64,000 nt of DNA, taken from contig NVTE01000001.1 of the NCBI GenBank assembly GCA_002401455.1, positions 220,476-284,475 on the forward strand, given 5' to 3'. Below the pieces are notes generated by a model. The model saw only the letters and a list, made by a program, of their open reading frames with translations, ran no database searches and was not told the DNA's origin. Shown piece by piece: positions 35,290-43,869 of this stretch (position 1 is its first letter; every line of letters starts with the position of its first letter). Made by a program: the position numbers and the translations under genes. The DNA comes from Alphaproteobacteria bacterium (GTDB taxonomy: Bacteria > Pseudomonadota > Alphaproteobacteria > Sphingomonadales > Emcibacteraceae).

Positions 35290-38200
35290 CAGATTTCTCC
35301 CTCAATTTGGTCTGCGTTCCGCGCCATGATCCGGCCTTCAATCCAGGCATAGAGTGTGGGCAACAACACCAGGGTCAACAGGGTTGAGGTGAACAAGCCA
35401 CCGATCACGACCACGGCCAGTGGCCGCTGCAACTCGGACCCGGGCCCGGTGGCAAAGAGCAGGGGCATCAGGCCAAGACTGGCAATCAGAGCCGTCATCA
35501 GAACCGGACGCAGGCGCCGTTCAGCCCCTTCCTGAACCGCCTGAAGAATAGATCGGCCCGCTTCCCGAAGCTGGTTAAAGTAACTGACCATCACCACACC
35601 GTTGAGCACCGCCACCCCGAACAGGGTAATGAAGCCAACCGATGCCGGCACCGACAGATACAAGCCCGACAGATACAGGCTGATCACCCCGCCGATCATG
35701 GCAAAGGGGATATTCAGCAGGATCAGACCCGCTTGCGACAGGGACCGGAAGGTGGCAAACAGCATGATGAAAATCAGAACAATGGCGATCGGAACCACCA
35801 GCGCCAGGCGGGCAGAAGCCCGTTGCTGATTTTCGAATTGGCCGCCAAAGGTGACATAATAGCCGGGAGGAAGATCCACCTTGGCCTCAATAGACGCCCT
35901 GACTTCTTCTACGAAACTGACCACATCACGGTCCTCCACATTGGCCTGGACGACCACATGGCGTTTTGCCGACTCGCGGACAATCTCCACCGGCCCATCG
36001 ACTTCATAAATGTGCGCCAGACTGCTCAGCGGGATTCTTTCTCCCGCCGGTGTGCCAACCCAGATCGCGCCAATGGCCGCAGGTGTCGTCCGGGCCTTTT
36101 CAGCATAACGCAGCAACACACCGATCCGTTGATTATCCTCAATAATCTCCGTCACCACCCGACCACCAACGCCGACCTCAATCAGGTGATTGATGTCTTC
36201 GATGTTAATGCCAAAGCGAGATATAGCCTGGGGTAGAATATCGATCTGCAGGTAAACCTGACCGGAAAGCTGACCCCGGAAAATATCTACGGCCCCCTCA
36301 ATATCACTGACCAGGGTTTCGATCTGGCGGGATTTCGCTTCCAGAACCTTCAGGTCATCGCCGTAGAGTTTGATGGCCATGGCCGCCCGGACACCAGTGA
36401 GCATTTCTGATACCCGCATGTCAATGGGCTGGGTAAAGGCAATATCAATACCGATAAAGCCGCCCAAAATTTCCCGCAGGTTTTCCTGATGTTCCTCAAG
36501 GCTAACCGTCCATTCATCCCGCGGCTTGGTGATCAGGAAGTTGTCGGTCTGCTGCAGTCCCATGGGATCAAGGCGCAGCTCATCGGCCCCGGTCCGGGAC
36601 ACCACACCAATAACCTCTGGCAGGGACATCATAGCTTTCTGATAGGGCACATCCAGCTCCAGGGACCGTTCCAGTGAAATACTGGGCAGCTTCTCGATAA
36701 TAACAACTGTCGTTCCTTCATCCATCACCGGCATGAATTCCTTGCCGATCAACGGAAATATCAGGATCGCCACCACCAGACCGCCGACGGCCCCGCCAAC
36801 CGCTTGCCGGCGATGGGTCAAAGCCCACTGCATCACGGGCAGGTAGACTTTTTTCAGAGTGATCATCACCCGACCATCACCCGCTTCATCGCCCCGCATA
36901 AGTAAGCTGGCCAGCACCGGAATCACGGTCAACGCCAACAGCAGGGACCCCAAAAGGGCAAAGGAAATTGTAATCGCCAGCGGTGTAAACATCTTGCCCT
37001 CAAGGCCGGTCAGGCTGAACAGCGGCAGGAACACAACAATGATGATCAGGACAGCGGAAATAACCGGGGTTGCGACCTCCAATGTCGCCCGGTACACCAG
37101 ATGAAGTCTGCTGACCCCTTTCGGTGCCCGACTGAGCTGGGAATGGATATTTTCCACCACCACAACGGCGGCATCCACAAGAATGCCAATGGCCACGGCT
37201 AATCCCCCCAAAGACATCAGATTGGCTGTCACGCCAAAGAGGCGCATCATGATGAAGGTGAATAAGACCGATAACGGTAAAATCAACGCAACAGTCAGTG
37301 CCGCACGCAGGTTGCCCAGCATAATAATTAAAACAAGAAGCACCAGGACAACCGCCTCGCCCAGAGCCTTTTCAACGGTCCAGACGGCGGCCTCAACCAG
37401 GTCGGTCCGATCATAAAATGGCACGATACGAACCCCGTCCGGTAAAGAGGGCAACAATGCCTCTATCTCGGCCTTAACCCCGTCAATAGTACTCCGGGAG
37501 TTGGCCCCTTTGCGCATCAGGACCAGCCCGGTGACAATCTCACCCTTACCGTCCGCAGTCACGGCCCCGTAACGGGTCATGGAATTAATGCGCACCTCGG
37601 CCACATCCCGCACATGCACGGGAATGCCATCGCGACTGGTTACGGTGATGCTGGCGATATCTTCCAGGCCTTTGAGTTTGCCTTCGGTACGGATCAGCAG
37701 GATTTCATTATTGCGGTTAATGCGGTCACCGCCGGCATTGCGGTTGTTATTTTCCAACGCCTGCTGCAAATCGTTCAGATCAACACCATGCGCCAACATG
37801 GCATCAGGATTGGCCACGACCTCGAACACCTTGACGTCACCGCCCAGGGAATTGACATCCGCCACCCCATCGACGGTGCGCAGACGGGGACGGATGACCC
37901 AGTCCTGTATCCGGCGCAGGTCCTGATTGCTGTAGCCTTCGCCTTCAACCCGGTACATATAGCCTTCACCCAGCGGGGTGGTAATCGGGCCGAGGCCCCC
38001 TTCCACATCGCTCGGCAGAACACTCCAAACCTGATTGAGGCGTTCCGCCACCTGTTGTCGGGCCCAATAAATATCGGTACCATCTTCAAAATCGATGGTG
38101 ATGATGCTCAGGGCATATTTGGTCATCGAGCGCAGGATTTTCTGACGGGGCAGGCCCTGCATTTCCAACTCAATTGGTATGGTTATCCGGCTCTCGACCT

Positions 38201-38378
38201 CTAGGGGAGACAGGCCGTTGGCCTTGACGATGATTTGGACCTGAGGCGCGGCAATATCCGGGAAGGCATCAATGGGCAGCGTATTATAAGCCCAGATACC
38301 CCCCGCACTGAGGGACACGGCCATAAGCAAAATCATAAGTCGCTGGATCAGCGAAAAACGGATCAGTGAGGCAATCAT
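35289..38378 (-). CDS. Heavy-metal efflux RND permease, CzcA/CusA family
   Basis: 1029 residues, the usual length. Twelve membrane helices in the RND layout: an N-terminal single span, two large periplasmic loops, and central spans with V-D-A-A-V-V-V-V-E-N. The metal-efflux signature is D-A-F-P-D-I-A-A-P-Q-V-Q near the N-terminus, and S-R-T-G-A-D-E-L-R-L-D-P-M-G lies in the second half. It would be the inner-membrane proton-driven pump exporting a divalent (Co/Zn/Cd) or monovalent (Cu/Ag) metal; the motif set does not decide which. It is three bases after the adaptor gene and overlaps DUF3240. Confidence 0.93.
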   Translation of the reverse strand: MIASLIRFSLIQRLMILLMAVSLSAGGIWAYNTLPIDAFPDIAAPQVQIIVKANGLSPLEVESRITIPIELEMQGLPRQKILRSMTKYALSIITIDFEDGTDIYWARQQVAERLNQVWSVLPSDVEGGLGPITTPLGEGYMYRVEGEGYSNQDLRRIQDWVIRPRLRTVDGVADVNSLGGDVKVFEVVANPDAMLAHGVDLNDLQQALENNNRNAGGDRINRNNEILLIRTEGKLKGLEDIASITVTSRDGIPVHVRDVAEVRINSMTRYGAVTADGKGEIVTGLVLMRKGANSRSTIDGVKAEIEALLPSLPDGVRIVPFYDRTDLVEAAVWTVEKALGEAVVLVLLVLIIMLGNLRAALTVALILPLSVLFTFIMMRLFGVTANLMSLGGLAVAIGILVDAAVVVVENIHSQLSRAPKGVSRLHLVYRATLEVATPVISAVLIIIVVFLPLFSLTGLEGKMFTPLAITISFALLGSLLLALTVIPVLASLLMRGDEAGDGRVMITLKKVYLPVMQWALTHRRQAVGGAVGGLVVAILIFPLIGKEFMPVMDEGTTVVIIEKLPSISLERSLELDVPYQKAMMSLPEVIGVVSRTGADELRLDPMGLQQTDNFLITKPRDEWTVSLEEHQENLREILGGFIGIDIAFTQPIDMRVSEMLTGVRAAMAIKLYGDDLKVLEAKSRQIETLVSDIEGAVDIFRGQLSGQVYLQIDILPQAISRFGINIEDINHLIEVGVGGRVVTEIIEDNQRIGVLLRYAEKARTTPAAIGAIWVGTPAGERIPLSSLAHIYEVDGPVEIVRESAKRHVVVQANVEDRDVVSFVEEVRASIEAKVDLPPGYYVTFGGQFENQQRASARLALVVPIAIVLIFIMLFATFRSLSQAGLILLNIPFAMIGGVISLYLSGLYLSVPASVGFITLFGVAVLNGVVMVSYFNQLREAGRSILQAVQEGAERRLRPVLMTALIASLGLMPLLFATGPGSELQRPLAVVVIGGLFTSTLLTLVLLPTLYAWIEGRIMARNADQIEGEI

Positions 38379-38381
38379 GGC

Positions 38382-39494
38382 TTATTCTCCCCCCTGATAC
38401 TGCCAGTGGGACTTTAATTCAGCCACCCCTGTGGTAACGATCCTGACGCCGCTGTCAATACCACTGTGGATCGGAACCCAGCCATTTGCTTCAGCACCAA
38501 TCATGATGGCTTGGGGCATATAGCGACCCTCGCCCATAATTCTAAACAGATAGGCCTGGTTGCCAACCCGGAAGACGGCAGAGGCCGGGGCCATCAAGCC
38601 CTGACGGGCCACGGTGTCAAGACTGACCTCGACATACATACCCGGGCGCAATTCACCCGTTGGATTTTCCAGGATGATTCGCCCAGCTACAGTCTGGCTT
38701 TGCAGATCAACCTCAGCCCCCAGGGAGCTAAGGTTCCCGCCATAGGTTTTAGAGGCATTGGCCTGAGAATGGATCACCGCATCAACCCCTGGCACAACTT
38801 GTGACAGGCTGGCCACCGGGATTTTTACCATCGCCCAGACAACACTAAGGTCGTCAATATGAAAAGCGGCCTGCCCGATCTCGAGCAGTTGACCCGCTTC
38901 AATATCCACACCTGTGACCGTGCCATCAACAGGACTGATCAGATCAATCGCCGCCAGCTTGTCCGGCTGCGCGGGGAGTTGCGTAATTTGCCCCGCCGTC
39001 AGGCCGGCGATCGACAACATGCGACGCCGGGCCTCCAGGATGGCCTGGGCGCCTTTATAAGAACTTTCCACCTTGCGCCAGCGGCTTTCTGATACGACAC
39101 CTTCCTGCCACAGGCCTTCTATGCGTTTACGATCACCCTGAGCCAGATCAAAAAGGGCCAAGGCTTCCAGATACTCGGCCTGAGCCTTTCCCAGGCTGGG
39201 GCTGCGAAGACGAGCCAGAACCTGTCCCTTGCGGACCTTCTGATGAGCGACGACCTGCACATCATAGACAATGCCGCCAACAATTGAGGCGACCCGGTGG
39301 GTCCGGCGCTGGTCGGCGGTCAGAACGCCATTGAGCTGCAATTGATGACTATTTTCGCGGTGGGTCACCGTCGATGTTGTCAGGGTGATATTGCTGAGTT
39401 GGGTGGGCGTTAACTGCAGTTCGGCAGCCTGAGCCTGTGACAGCAACACTGCCGGAACCACCAATAGAAAGAAGGTTTTGAGGGGGGTATTCAT
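38382..39494 (-). CDS. Efflux RND periplasmic adaptor (membrane fusion protein), CzcB/CusB-like
   Basis: 370 residues. A signal peptide (K-T-F-F-L-L-V-V-P-A-V-L-L-S-Q-A-Q-A) is followed by the biotinyl-lipoyl halves (V-A-S-I-V-G-G-I-V-Y-D-V-Q-V-V-A-H-Q-K-V-R-K-G-Q split across the hairpin, then I-S-P-V-D-G-T-V-T-G-V-D-I-E-A-G-Q), an alpha-hairpin and a C-terminal beta-barrel. It links the CzcA-like pump to the TolC-like channel. It starts two bases after the outer-membrane gene and ends just before czcA. Confidence 0.92.
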   Translation of the reverse strand: MNTPLKTFFLLVVPAVLLSQAQAAELQLTPTQLSNITLTTSTVTHRENSHQLQLNGVLTADQRRTHRVASIVGGIVYDVQVVAHQKVRKGQVLARLRSPSLGKAQAEYLEALALFDLAQGDRKRIEGLWQEGVVSESRWRKVESSYKGAQAILEARRRMLSIAGLTAGQITQLPAQPDKLAAIDLISPVDGTVTGVDIEAGQLLEIGQAAFHIDDLSVVWAMVKIPVASLSQVVPGVDAVIHSQANASKTYGGNLSSLGAEVDLQSQTVAGRIILENPTGELRPGMYVEVSLDTVARQGLMAPASAVFRVGNQAYLFRIMGEGRYMPQAIMIGAEANGWVPIHSGIDSGVRIVTTGVAELKSHWQYQGGE

Positions 39495-39496
39495 TT

Positions 39497-40780
39497 TTAA
39501 TTATCCTGTCCGGTAGTGAAAATTGAATGTCCGGCGGCAAGTCTCAGTTCAGCAGCTTCCAACCAGGCGTCTTGTAATAATTCCAGATAGCCCGTCTGGG
39601 CATCAAAATAGATGTTATTGGCATCAATCAGAGACAATATCTCCACCTCGCCGGCAGCATAGGCCTTGCGGGTCATGTCGAAGACACGACGGGAGGGCTG
39701 AAACACATTCAATCGATAATGCGCCCCCTGCTCTATCAGGTGATTGAGATGAAGATAATTCTGCCGCACGCTGCTTTTCAGATCACGGTGCAGAATTTCC
39801 ACATCAGCATAGCTCTGTTGAACCCGGGCCCGGGTTTCCGTCAACCGTCCGCCCTGCCGATCCCAGAGGGGGACCGTGAAGCTCAGGCCGATGCCATGAG
39901 AGTTTTGCACCCTGCCCCCCAGAAAATCCCGTTCCCGGTACATGTTCACAGATAATTTTGGCAGACGATTGGCCTTGGCCAACGCGACACTGGCCGTCGC
40001 TCCTTTGACCCGGTTATCGGCAGCCTGCATCAGCGGATGGTCGGGAACCGTCGCCAGATAGGCCGTCAAGGGAGCCAAATTTTCGATCGGGGCCAGCGCC
40101 TTCAATTCAGGCAAGGCTCCTATGGGAAGGTTCAGAAGGGACCGGAACTGGCTGAGGGTCTCGTTATATTCGCCTTCGGCCTTATCCGACAATTGTTTCG
40201 CAGTCTCCCGGACCAGGTCCAGACGTGTGCGTTCCAATATCGCCATGTCGCCAGATTTTTCTCTTTGACGGCCCACATCTTTCAGGTCGCTGGCAAAGGC
40301 CAGACGCTCTTGCTCAAGCTCGTATTTGGCAGAGGCAAACTGCAGCCGGTGGAACCGAATGGAAATTTGCCGTTCCAGGTCCAGGTGCTGATAGTCACCC
40401 TGGGCGATGGAGGCCGAGAGCCCCGCGCGGGCAATTGATTTCTTCTGTGACCGCTGACCAAAGAGGGGGACCGGTTGTGAGAGGGCAAACTGGGTCAGGT
40501 CCTGGCCACCCGTACCATCATCAAGACCAATTTTATTACTCATCAGAACAGATAATGTTGGGTTTTTCCAAGCTCCAGCCTGCCTCAGGGCACCCCGATG
40601 AGCTTGAATATTTGCGGCGGCGACTTTGCTTTCCGGCGCAATCCTGACCACCCGTTCGATGCTGCTTTCCAGCGTCCAGTATTGCTGATTTTCTGCCTGG
40701 GCAGAAACCGGGGAGGCTCCCATCAGGACAGAGAGAAATCCTGCCGATAATGACCGGCATTTCCATTGAATTAACGACAT
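39497..40780 (-). CDS. TolC family outer-membrane efflux protein, CzcC-like
   Basis: 427 residues with a signal peptide (A-S-P-V-S-A-Q-A) and the two internally repeated coiled-coil hairpins of TolC proteins: L-S-Q-P-V-P-L-F-G-Q-R in the first half and L-S-F-T-V-P-L-W-D-R-Q-G-G in the second. The paired P-x-F/W motifs are typical of CzcC-type channels of metal efflux systems. It is first of the C-B-A-DUF3240 run and lies 49 bp after the anchor-protein gene. Confidence 0.92.
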   Translation of the reverse strand: MSLIQWKCRSLSAGFLSVLMGASPVSAQAENQQYWTLESSIERVVRIAPESKVAAANIQAHRGALRQAGAWKNPTLSVLMSNKIGLDDGTGGQDLTQFALSQPVPLFGQRSQKKSIARAGLSASIAQGDYQHLDLERQISIRFHRLQFASAKYELEQERLAFASDLKDVGRQREKSGDMAILERTRLDLVRETAKQLSDKAEGEYNETLSQFRSLLNLPIGALPELKALAPIENLAPLTAYLATVPDHPLMQAADNRVKGATASVALAKANRLPKLSVNMYRERDFLGGRVQNSHGIGLSFTVPLWDRQGGRLTETRARVQQSYADVEILHRDLKSSVRQNYLHLNHLIEQGAHYRLNVFQPSRRVFDMTRKAYAAGEVEILSLIDANNIYFDAQTGYLELLQDAWLEAAELRLAAGHSIFTTGQDN

Positions 40781-40829
40781 TTATTTCACCATTTATCTTA
40801 TTATATTGTAGTTGGGGGCGGCAGTTTAA

Positions 40830-41390
40830 TCACTTCTTAGCAATGATTTCATAGGACCCTTCAGTGGTTAAGGTTACCTCTATGTCTTCACCGCTTTTAT
40901 TCTTCCAGTACCAGCCATGGATCCCGGTAAAGGGGGCTGTGAAGGTCCCGCTGACTTCCTCTGCAGTGCTGATGGTGAAACTTTCAAAAAATCCGGTCGT
41001 ATCGCCCTCAGGTTCCCCATGAAAATCAAAATAGAGCGGCACATCTTCACTGCTCCAGGAGTATTTAAGGCGGCCACCTTCTAACAGGTGGAATTTATAT
41101 TCCACCCCATAGCCCGCCGGCACCGTAACCATGGTGGTGTCGGACCGGACGGCAACGACAGGAACGACAGGAACAACAACGGCCAAGCTGTCCTTTGCAC
41201 TGGCAGCACTTGGGGAGGATGTCGCTGACAGCTCCATCACCCCAAGTGCCTTGCCAACCCCCGTCGGATCCAGATGATATTCGGCCGGTAAAATCACAGT
41301 CACCAGCAGGACGCCCGCCACCAGCCCGGCATAAACCGTGGCTTTGAGCAGTGTTTTTGTCGATTGAACAGGTATGGAGATTTCAGTCAT
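40830..41390 (-). CDS. Single-span 'transmembrane anchor' protein of metal efflux loci
   Basis: 186 residues. One membrane helix at about 16-32 (V-Y-A-G-L-V-A-G-V-L-L-V-T-V-I-L-P) is followed by A-E-Y-x-L-D-P-T-G-V-G-K-A-L-G, a signature I recall from proteins called transmembrane anchor protein next to Czc and HupE genes. The rest is periplasmic: a low-complexity V-V-V-P-V-V-P-V-V-A-V stretch at about 70-80, then a beta-rich C-terminal domain containing F-T-A-P-F-T-G-I-H-G-W-Y-W-K-N. Its role is unknown; the conserved company suggests an accessory to metal efflux. It lies between hupE-like and czcC-like genes. Confidence 0.72.
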   Translation of the reverse strand: MTEISIPVQSTKTLLKATVYAGLVAGVLLVTVILPAEYHLDPTGVGKALGVMELSATSSPSAASAKDSLAVVVPVVPVVAVRSDTTMVTVPAGYGVEYKFHLLEGGRLKYSWSSEDVPLYFDFHGEPEGDTTGFFESFTISTAEEVSGTFTAPFTGIHGWYWKNKSGEDIEVTLTTEGSYEIIAKK

Positions 41391-41415
41391 AATAAATCCT
41401 TTAATAAATCCCTCA

Positions 41416-42108
41416 TTAAACTAGGATATAGCCGGTCATTTGATAAACCATCAGCATCATGCCGCCACTCATCAGCAAACTGTTTGCCACCACTGACGAC
41501 CCCAGAAATTTGGGATGTTTCCGCCAATAGCTCATGGCGATTAGAATCAGGCTCAAGGCAATGACCTGCCCCAACTCCACCCCCACATTGAAGGCAATGA
41601 GGTTTTCCAGCAGTCCCTCTTTAGGGAAATCAAACTCCTGCAATTTAGCGGCCAGGCCAAAACCATGGAACAGGCCGAAAATCAGCACCGCTGCTTTAGT
41701 ATTGGGCTGTACACCAAAAATCCGTTTAAAGCCCCCCAGGTTATCAAAGCCCTTGTAAACAACCGAGAAGCCAATGATGGCATCAATGAGATAAGCATTT
41801 ATGGCAATGTCATTGAGCACCCCAAACATCAGGGTCAGGCTGTGACCCAGGGTGAAAAAACTGACATAAATCAAAACATCCCTGGAGCGGAACAAAAAGA
41901 AAATAACCCCGACCAGAAACAACAGGTGATCATAACCCGTGACCATATGTTTTGCGCCAATATAGAGGAAAGGAATGATCGACACGCCTTGGTTACTGAC
42001 CAGGAATTGTTTGGTATTTTCATCTACCCCGTGGGCAAACGCGCCTGAGGAGAGGACCAACATGCCAATCACTATCAGGCCAGCGGCCTTTAATATCTTT
42101 GTTAACAT
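41416..42108 (-). CDS. HupE/UreJ-family membrane protein
   Basis: 230 residues from the ATG at 42108 (AGGTG upstream); a GTG at 42114 adds two. A cleavable or first membrane helix precedes H-G-V-D-E, then several spans include G-Y-D-H-L-L-F-L-V-G-V-I-F-F-L and F-T-L-G-H-S-L-T-L, both with the conserved His of HupE/UreJ, and F-G-L-F-H-G-F-G-L-A. The family includes nickel and cobalt permeases; here, beside an efflux operon, it may export or sense metal. It is the first gene of the HupE-anchor-CzcCBA-DUF3240 unit. Confidence 0.85.
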   Translation of the reverse strand: MLTKILKAAGLIVIGMLVLSSGAFAHGVDENTKQFLVSNQGVSIIPFLYIGAKHMVTGYDHLLFLVGVIFFLFRSRDVLIYVSFFTLGHSLTLMFGVLNDIAINAYLIDAIIGFSVVYKGFDNLGGFKRIFGVQPNTKAAVLIFGLFHGFGLAAKLQEFDFPKEGLLENLIAFNVGVELGQVIALSLILIAMSYWRKHPKFLGSSVVANSLLMSGGMMLMVYQMTGYILV

Positions 42109-42157
42109 AGTCACCTGTGGTGCCTCCGATTTATTATCCTGTTTTCAGGCCCGCAAT

Positions 42158-42179
42158 ACCGATTAACCATCGGTTTTTT
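42158..42179. terminator. Small hairpin with T-run upstream of hupE
   Basis: ACCGAT (42158-42163) and ATCGGT (42169-42174) enclose TAACC and are followed by T residues on the plus strand. All nearby genes are on the minus strand, where no T-tract follows, so this may instead be an operator or leader hairpin of the metal operon. It sits 50 bp upstream of hupE. Confidence 0.4.
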
Positions 42180-42221
42180 GGATGTAAAAAAACTAATTTT
42201 GGACATACAGCCCCCCCCCCT

Positions 42222-43214
42222 CTAATGAGGGAACTGATCGAGGAAATTCTCAATCATACGATGAAGTTGCAAGCTATTTACGGATACGGTAAATAATACC
42301 AGGGCAAGAGTGCCGAAAAACCAGTTGGCGTTAAAGGACCGGCCCTCTGTATCATCCAGAAGGGTCTTAACCCGTTCCACAACAGTATTGCCCCCGACCC
42401 CAAGTGCGACAGACCCTGTTGCAATGAAATCGCCCCGGTAAAGTCGTTCAATAGCAACCAGGGTTTCGGCAACTTCAACCCGGTTGCCGGTCATGACCGC
42501 CGCCGTTTCATCACAGGCTTTTTCTGTCGCCAGCGACAGCTGGGCCAACAAAGTCTTGCGGATTGACGGAAAATGCAGCAGCGATACGGCGCGGGCGATG
42601 GTATGACGCAGCACATCATGATATTTTTTATGGTCCCCCTCATGGGCCAATACAATATCCAACTGCCGGTCCGACAGATTTTTCTTCAGGGCGGTTGAGA
42701 TGAAGACGATTGGCTTGATCAAACCGGTAATAAAAGCAAAAGGGCAGTCGTCCTTCACCAGCCAGACATCCTGCTTTACAAAAACTTTATCAGCGGCATT
42801 GAACCGGCGGCCAAAACGGTATGACCGCATGATATCCCGCAGCAGAACAGCGCCACTGGCGATAATTACCAGGGAAGACGCAATACTCAGCCATGTCAGC
42901 CAATGCCCCATCGGCAGGGGCTCCAGAACTGTGCATAAATGAGAATGGCTGTTGGCGTGAATGTCACAATGGGCCGGGCCAAAACCAAACACATTAAGCA
43001 AGTTGGGAAAAAAGCTTATCCCCAAGGTAAGGATGACCATAAGCAAGGGCAACGTGCAGATAAAGATAAGTATATTGGCCTGTAACCGGGCTGGTAAGAG
43101 CTGAATTTTATTCTGGACCAAGGGAAAAATGAACCGGCTGATCAGGGCAACGCTGACGACAACAAATGCCGCAAGAATCAATATCTGCTGAACCAGGCCC
43201 AAGGAGAAAATCAT
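42222..43214 (-). CDS. M56-family membrane metallopeptidase (BlaR1-like, no penicillin-binding domain)
   Basis: 330 residues. Membrane helices lie at about 8-30, 45-70 and 105-125, with a last one near 305-320. The zinc-protease motif H-E-G-D-H is at about 191-195, with the third-ligand region E-K-A-C-D-E at about 231-236. BlaR1/MecR1 proteins cleave a BlaI repressor after sensing; here the C-terminal beta-lactam sensor is absent. The predicted extracytoplasmic loop at about 80-95 is rich in possible metal ligands (A-H-C-D-I-H-A-N-S-H-S-H-L-C). The ATGA overlap with the BlaI-like gene shows coupling. A metal-sensing role is inference from that loop and the adjacent Czc operon. Confidence 0.82.
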   Translation of the reverse strand: MIFSLGLVQQILILAAFVVVSVALISRFIFPLVQNKIQLLPARLQANILIFICTLPLLMVILTLGISFFPNLLNVFGFGPAHCDIHANSHSHLCTVLEPLPMGHWLTWLSIASSLVIIASGAVLLRDIMRSYRFGRRFNAADKVFVKQDVWLVKDDCPFAFITGLIKPIVFISTALKKNLSDRQLDIVLAHEGDHKKYHDVLRHTIARAVSLLHFPSIRKTLLAQLSLATEKACDETAAVMTGNRVEVAETLVAIERLYRGDFIATGSVALGVGGNTVVERVKTLLDDTEGRSFNANWFFGTLALVLFTVSVNSLQLHRMIENFLDQFPH

Positions 43215-43609
43215 GTGATTTCATCCTTGTTTTTTCGTTGAGCGATCAACTGCTCCAACTGCGCCAGGCTACTGTCATCCAACCGCGCGGTAATTTCAAC
43301 AAAAGCGGCCAATACCGAATTGGTTTGTCCCTCGGCAATCTCCGAGGTCAGGTCATCAATTCGCCGGGTGAGAAGCTGGGTACGGTCAACCTCGGCCTTA
43401 TAACGATAGGCGTGACTGACTTTCGTACGCGACAACAGGTCCTTCTTGAACAGACGCTCAAGCGTTGACTGGATGGTATTGACCGAAATTCCCCGTTCTG
43501 CGCCAATGACCAGATGCAGCGATTTTGCATCACAGGCTTCATGGGACCAGAGGTAGTTCAATACCGCAAGCTCCAGCTGCCCCAAACGCAATGTTGAATG
43601 TGTTAACAA
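43211..43609 (-). CDS. BlaI/MecI/CopY-type transcriptional repressor
   Basis: 132 residues from a TTG start at 43609 with GAAGGA upstream. The winged-helix domain L-G-Q-L-E-L-A-V-L-N-Y-L-W, I-S-V-N-T-I-Q-S-T-L-E-R-L-F-K-K-D-L-L and the C-terminal dimer helices match the BlaI/CopY (Penicillinase_R) family. It is overlapped by the M56 protease gene, as in bla/mec systems. It likely represses its own operon and possibly the metal-efflux operon downstream. Confidence 0.88.
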   Translation of the reverse strand: MLTHSTLRLGQLELAVLNYLWSHEACDAKSLHLVIGAERGISVNTIQSTLERLFKKDLLSRTKVSHAYRYKAEVDRTQLLTRRIDDLTSEIAEGQTNSVLAAFVEITARLDDSSLAQLEQLIAQRKNKDEIT

Positions 43610-43646
43610 GCTTCCTTCACCTGTGGACTGTTTATCATGAGATCAC

Positions 43647-43675
43647 CTTTTAGTGCCTATAACTCCGACTGTCAA
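43647..43675 (-). promoter_or_regulatory. Candidate promoter of the BlaI-M56 pair
   Basis: On the minus strand TTGACA (43670-43675) and TAAAAG (43647-43652) are separated by 17 bp, ending 38 bp before the TTG start. The -35 is perfect and the -10 weak. Confidence 0.45.
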
Positions 43676-43869
43676 TCGGTATTTCAATATCCACAAACTG
43701 ATAGAACCGACCTATGACATGGGACGGCACCATGAACAGTTTCAGAGGCGGGGTATTATTTTGCAAAGCCTGAGGAGTGATTCAAATGGTGTTCAGTCTG
43801 GTAAAGACCAAAAATATAGACTATCGTTAGACTTTTACCACCCCCCGGAACCCCTTAAGGCTTCTTTGT

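Noticed and set aside
42205-42221. C-run upstream of the M56 gene stop as a phase-variable tract
   Set aside because: It lies downstream of the stop codon in non-coding DNA, so slippage would not switch a reading frame.
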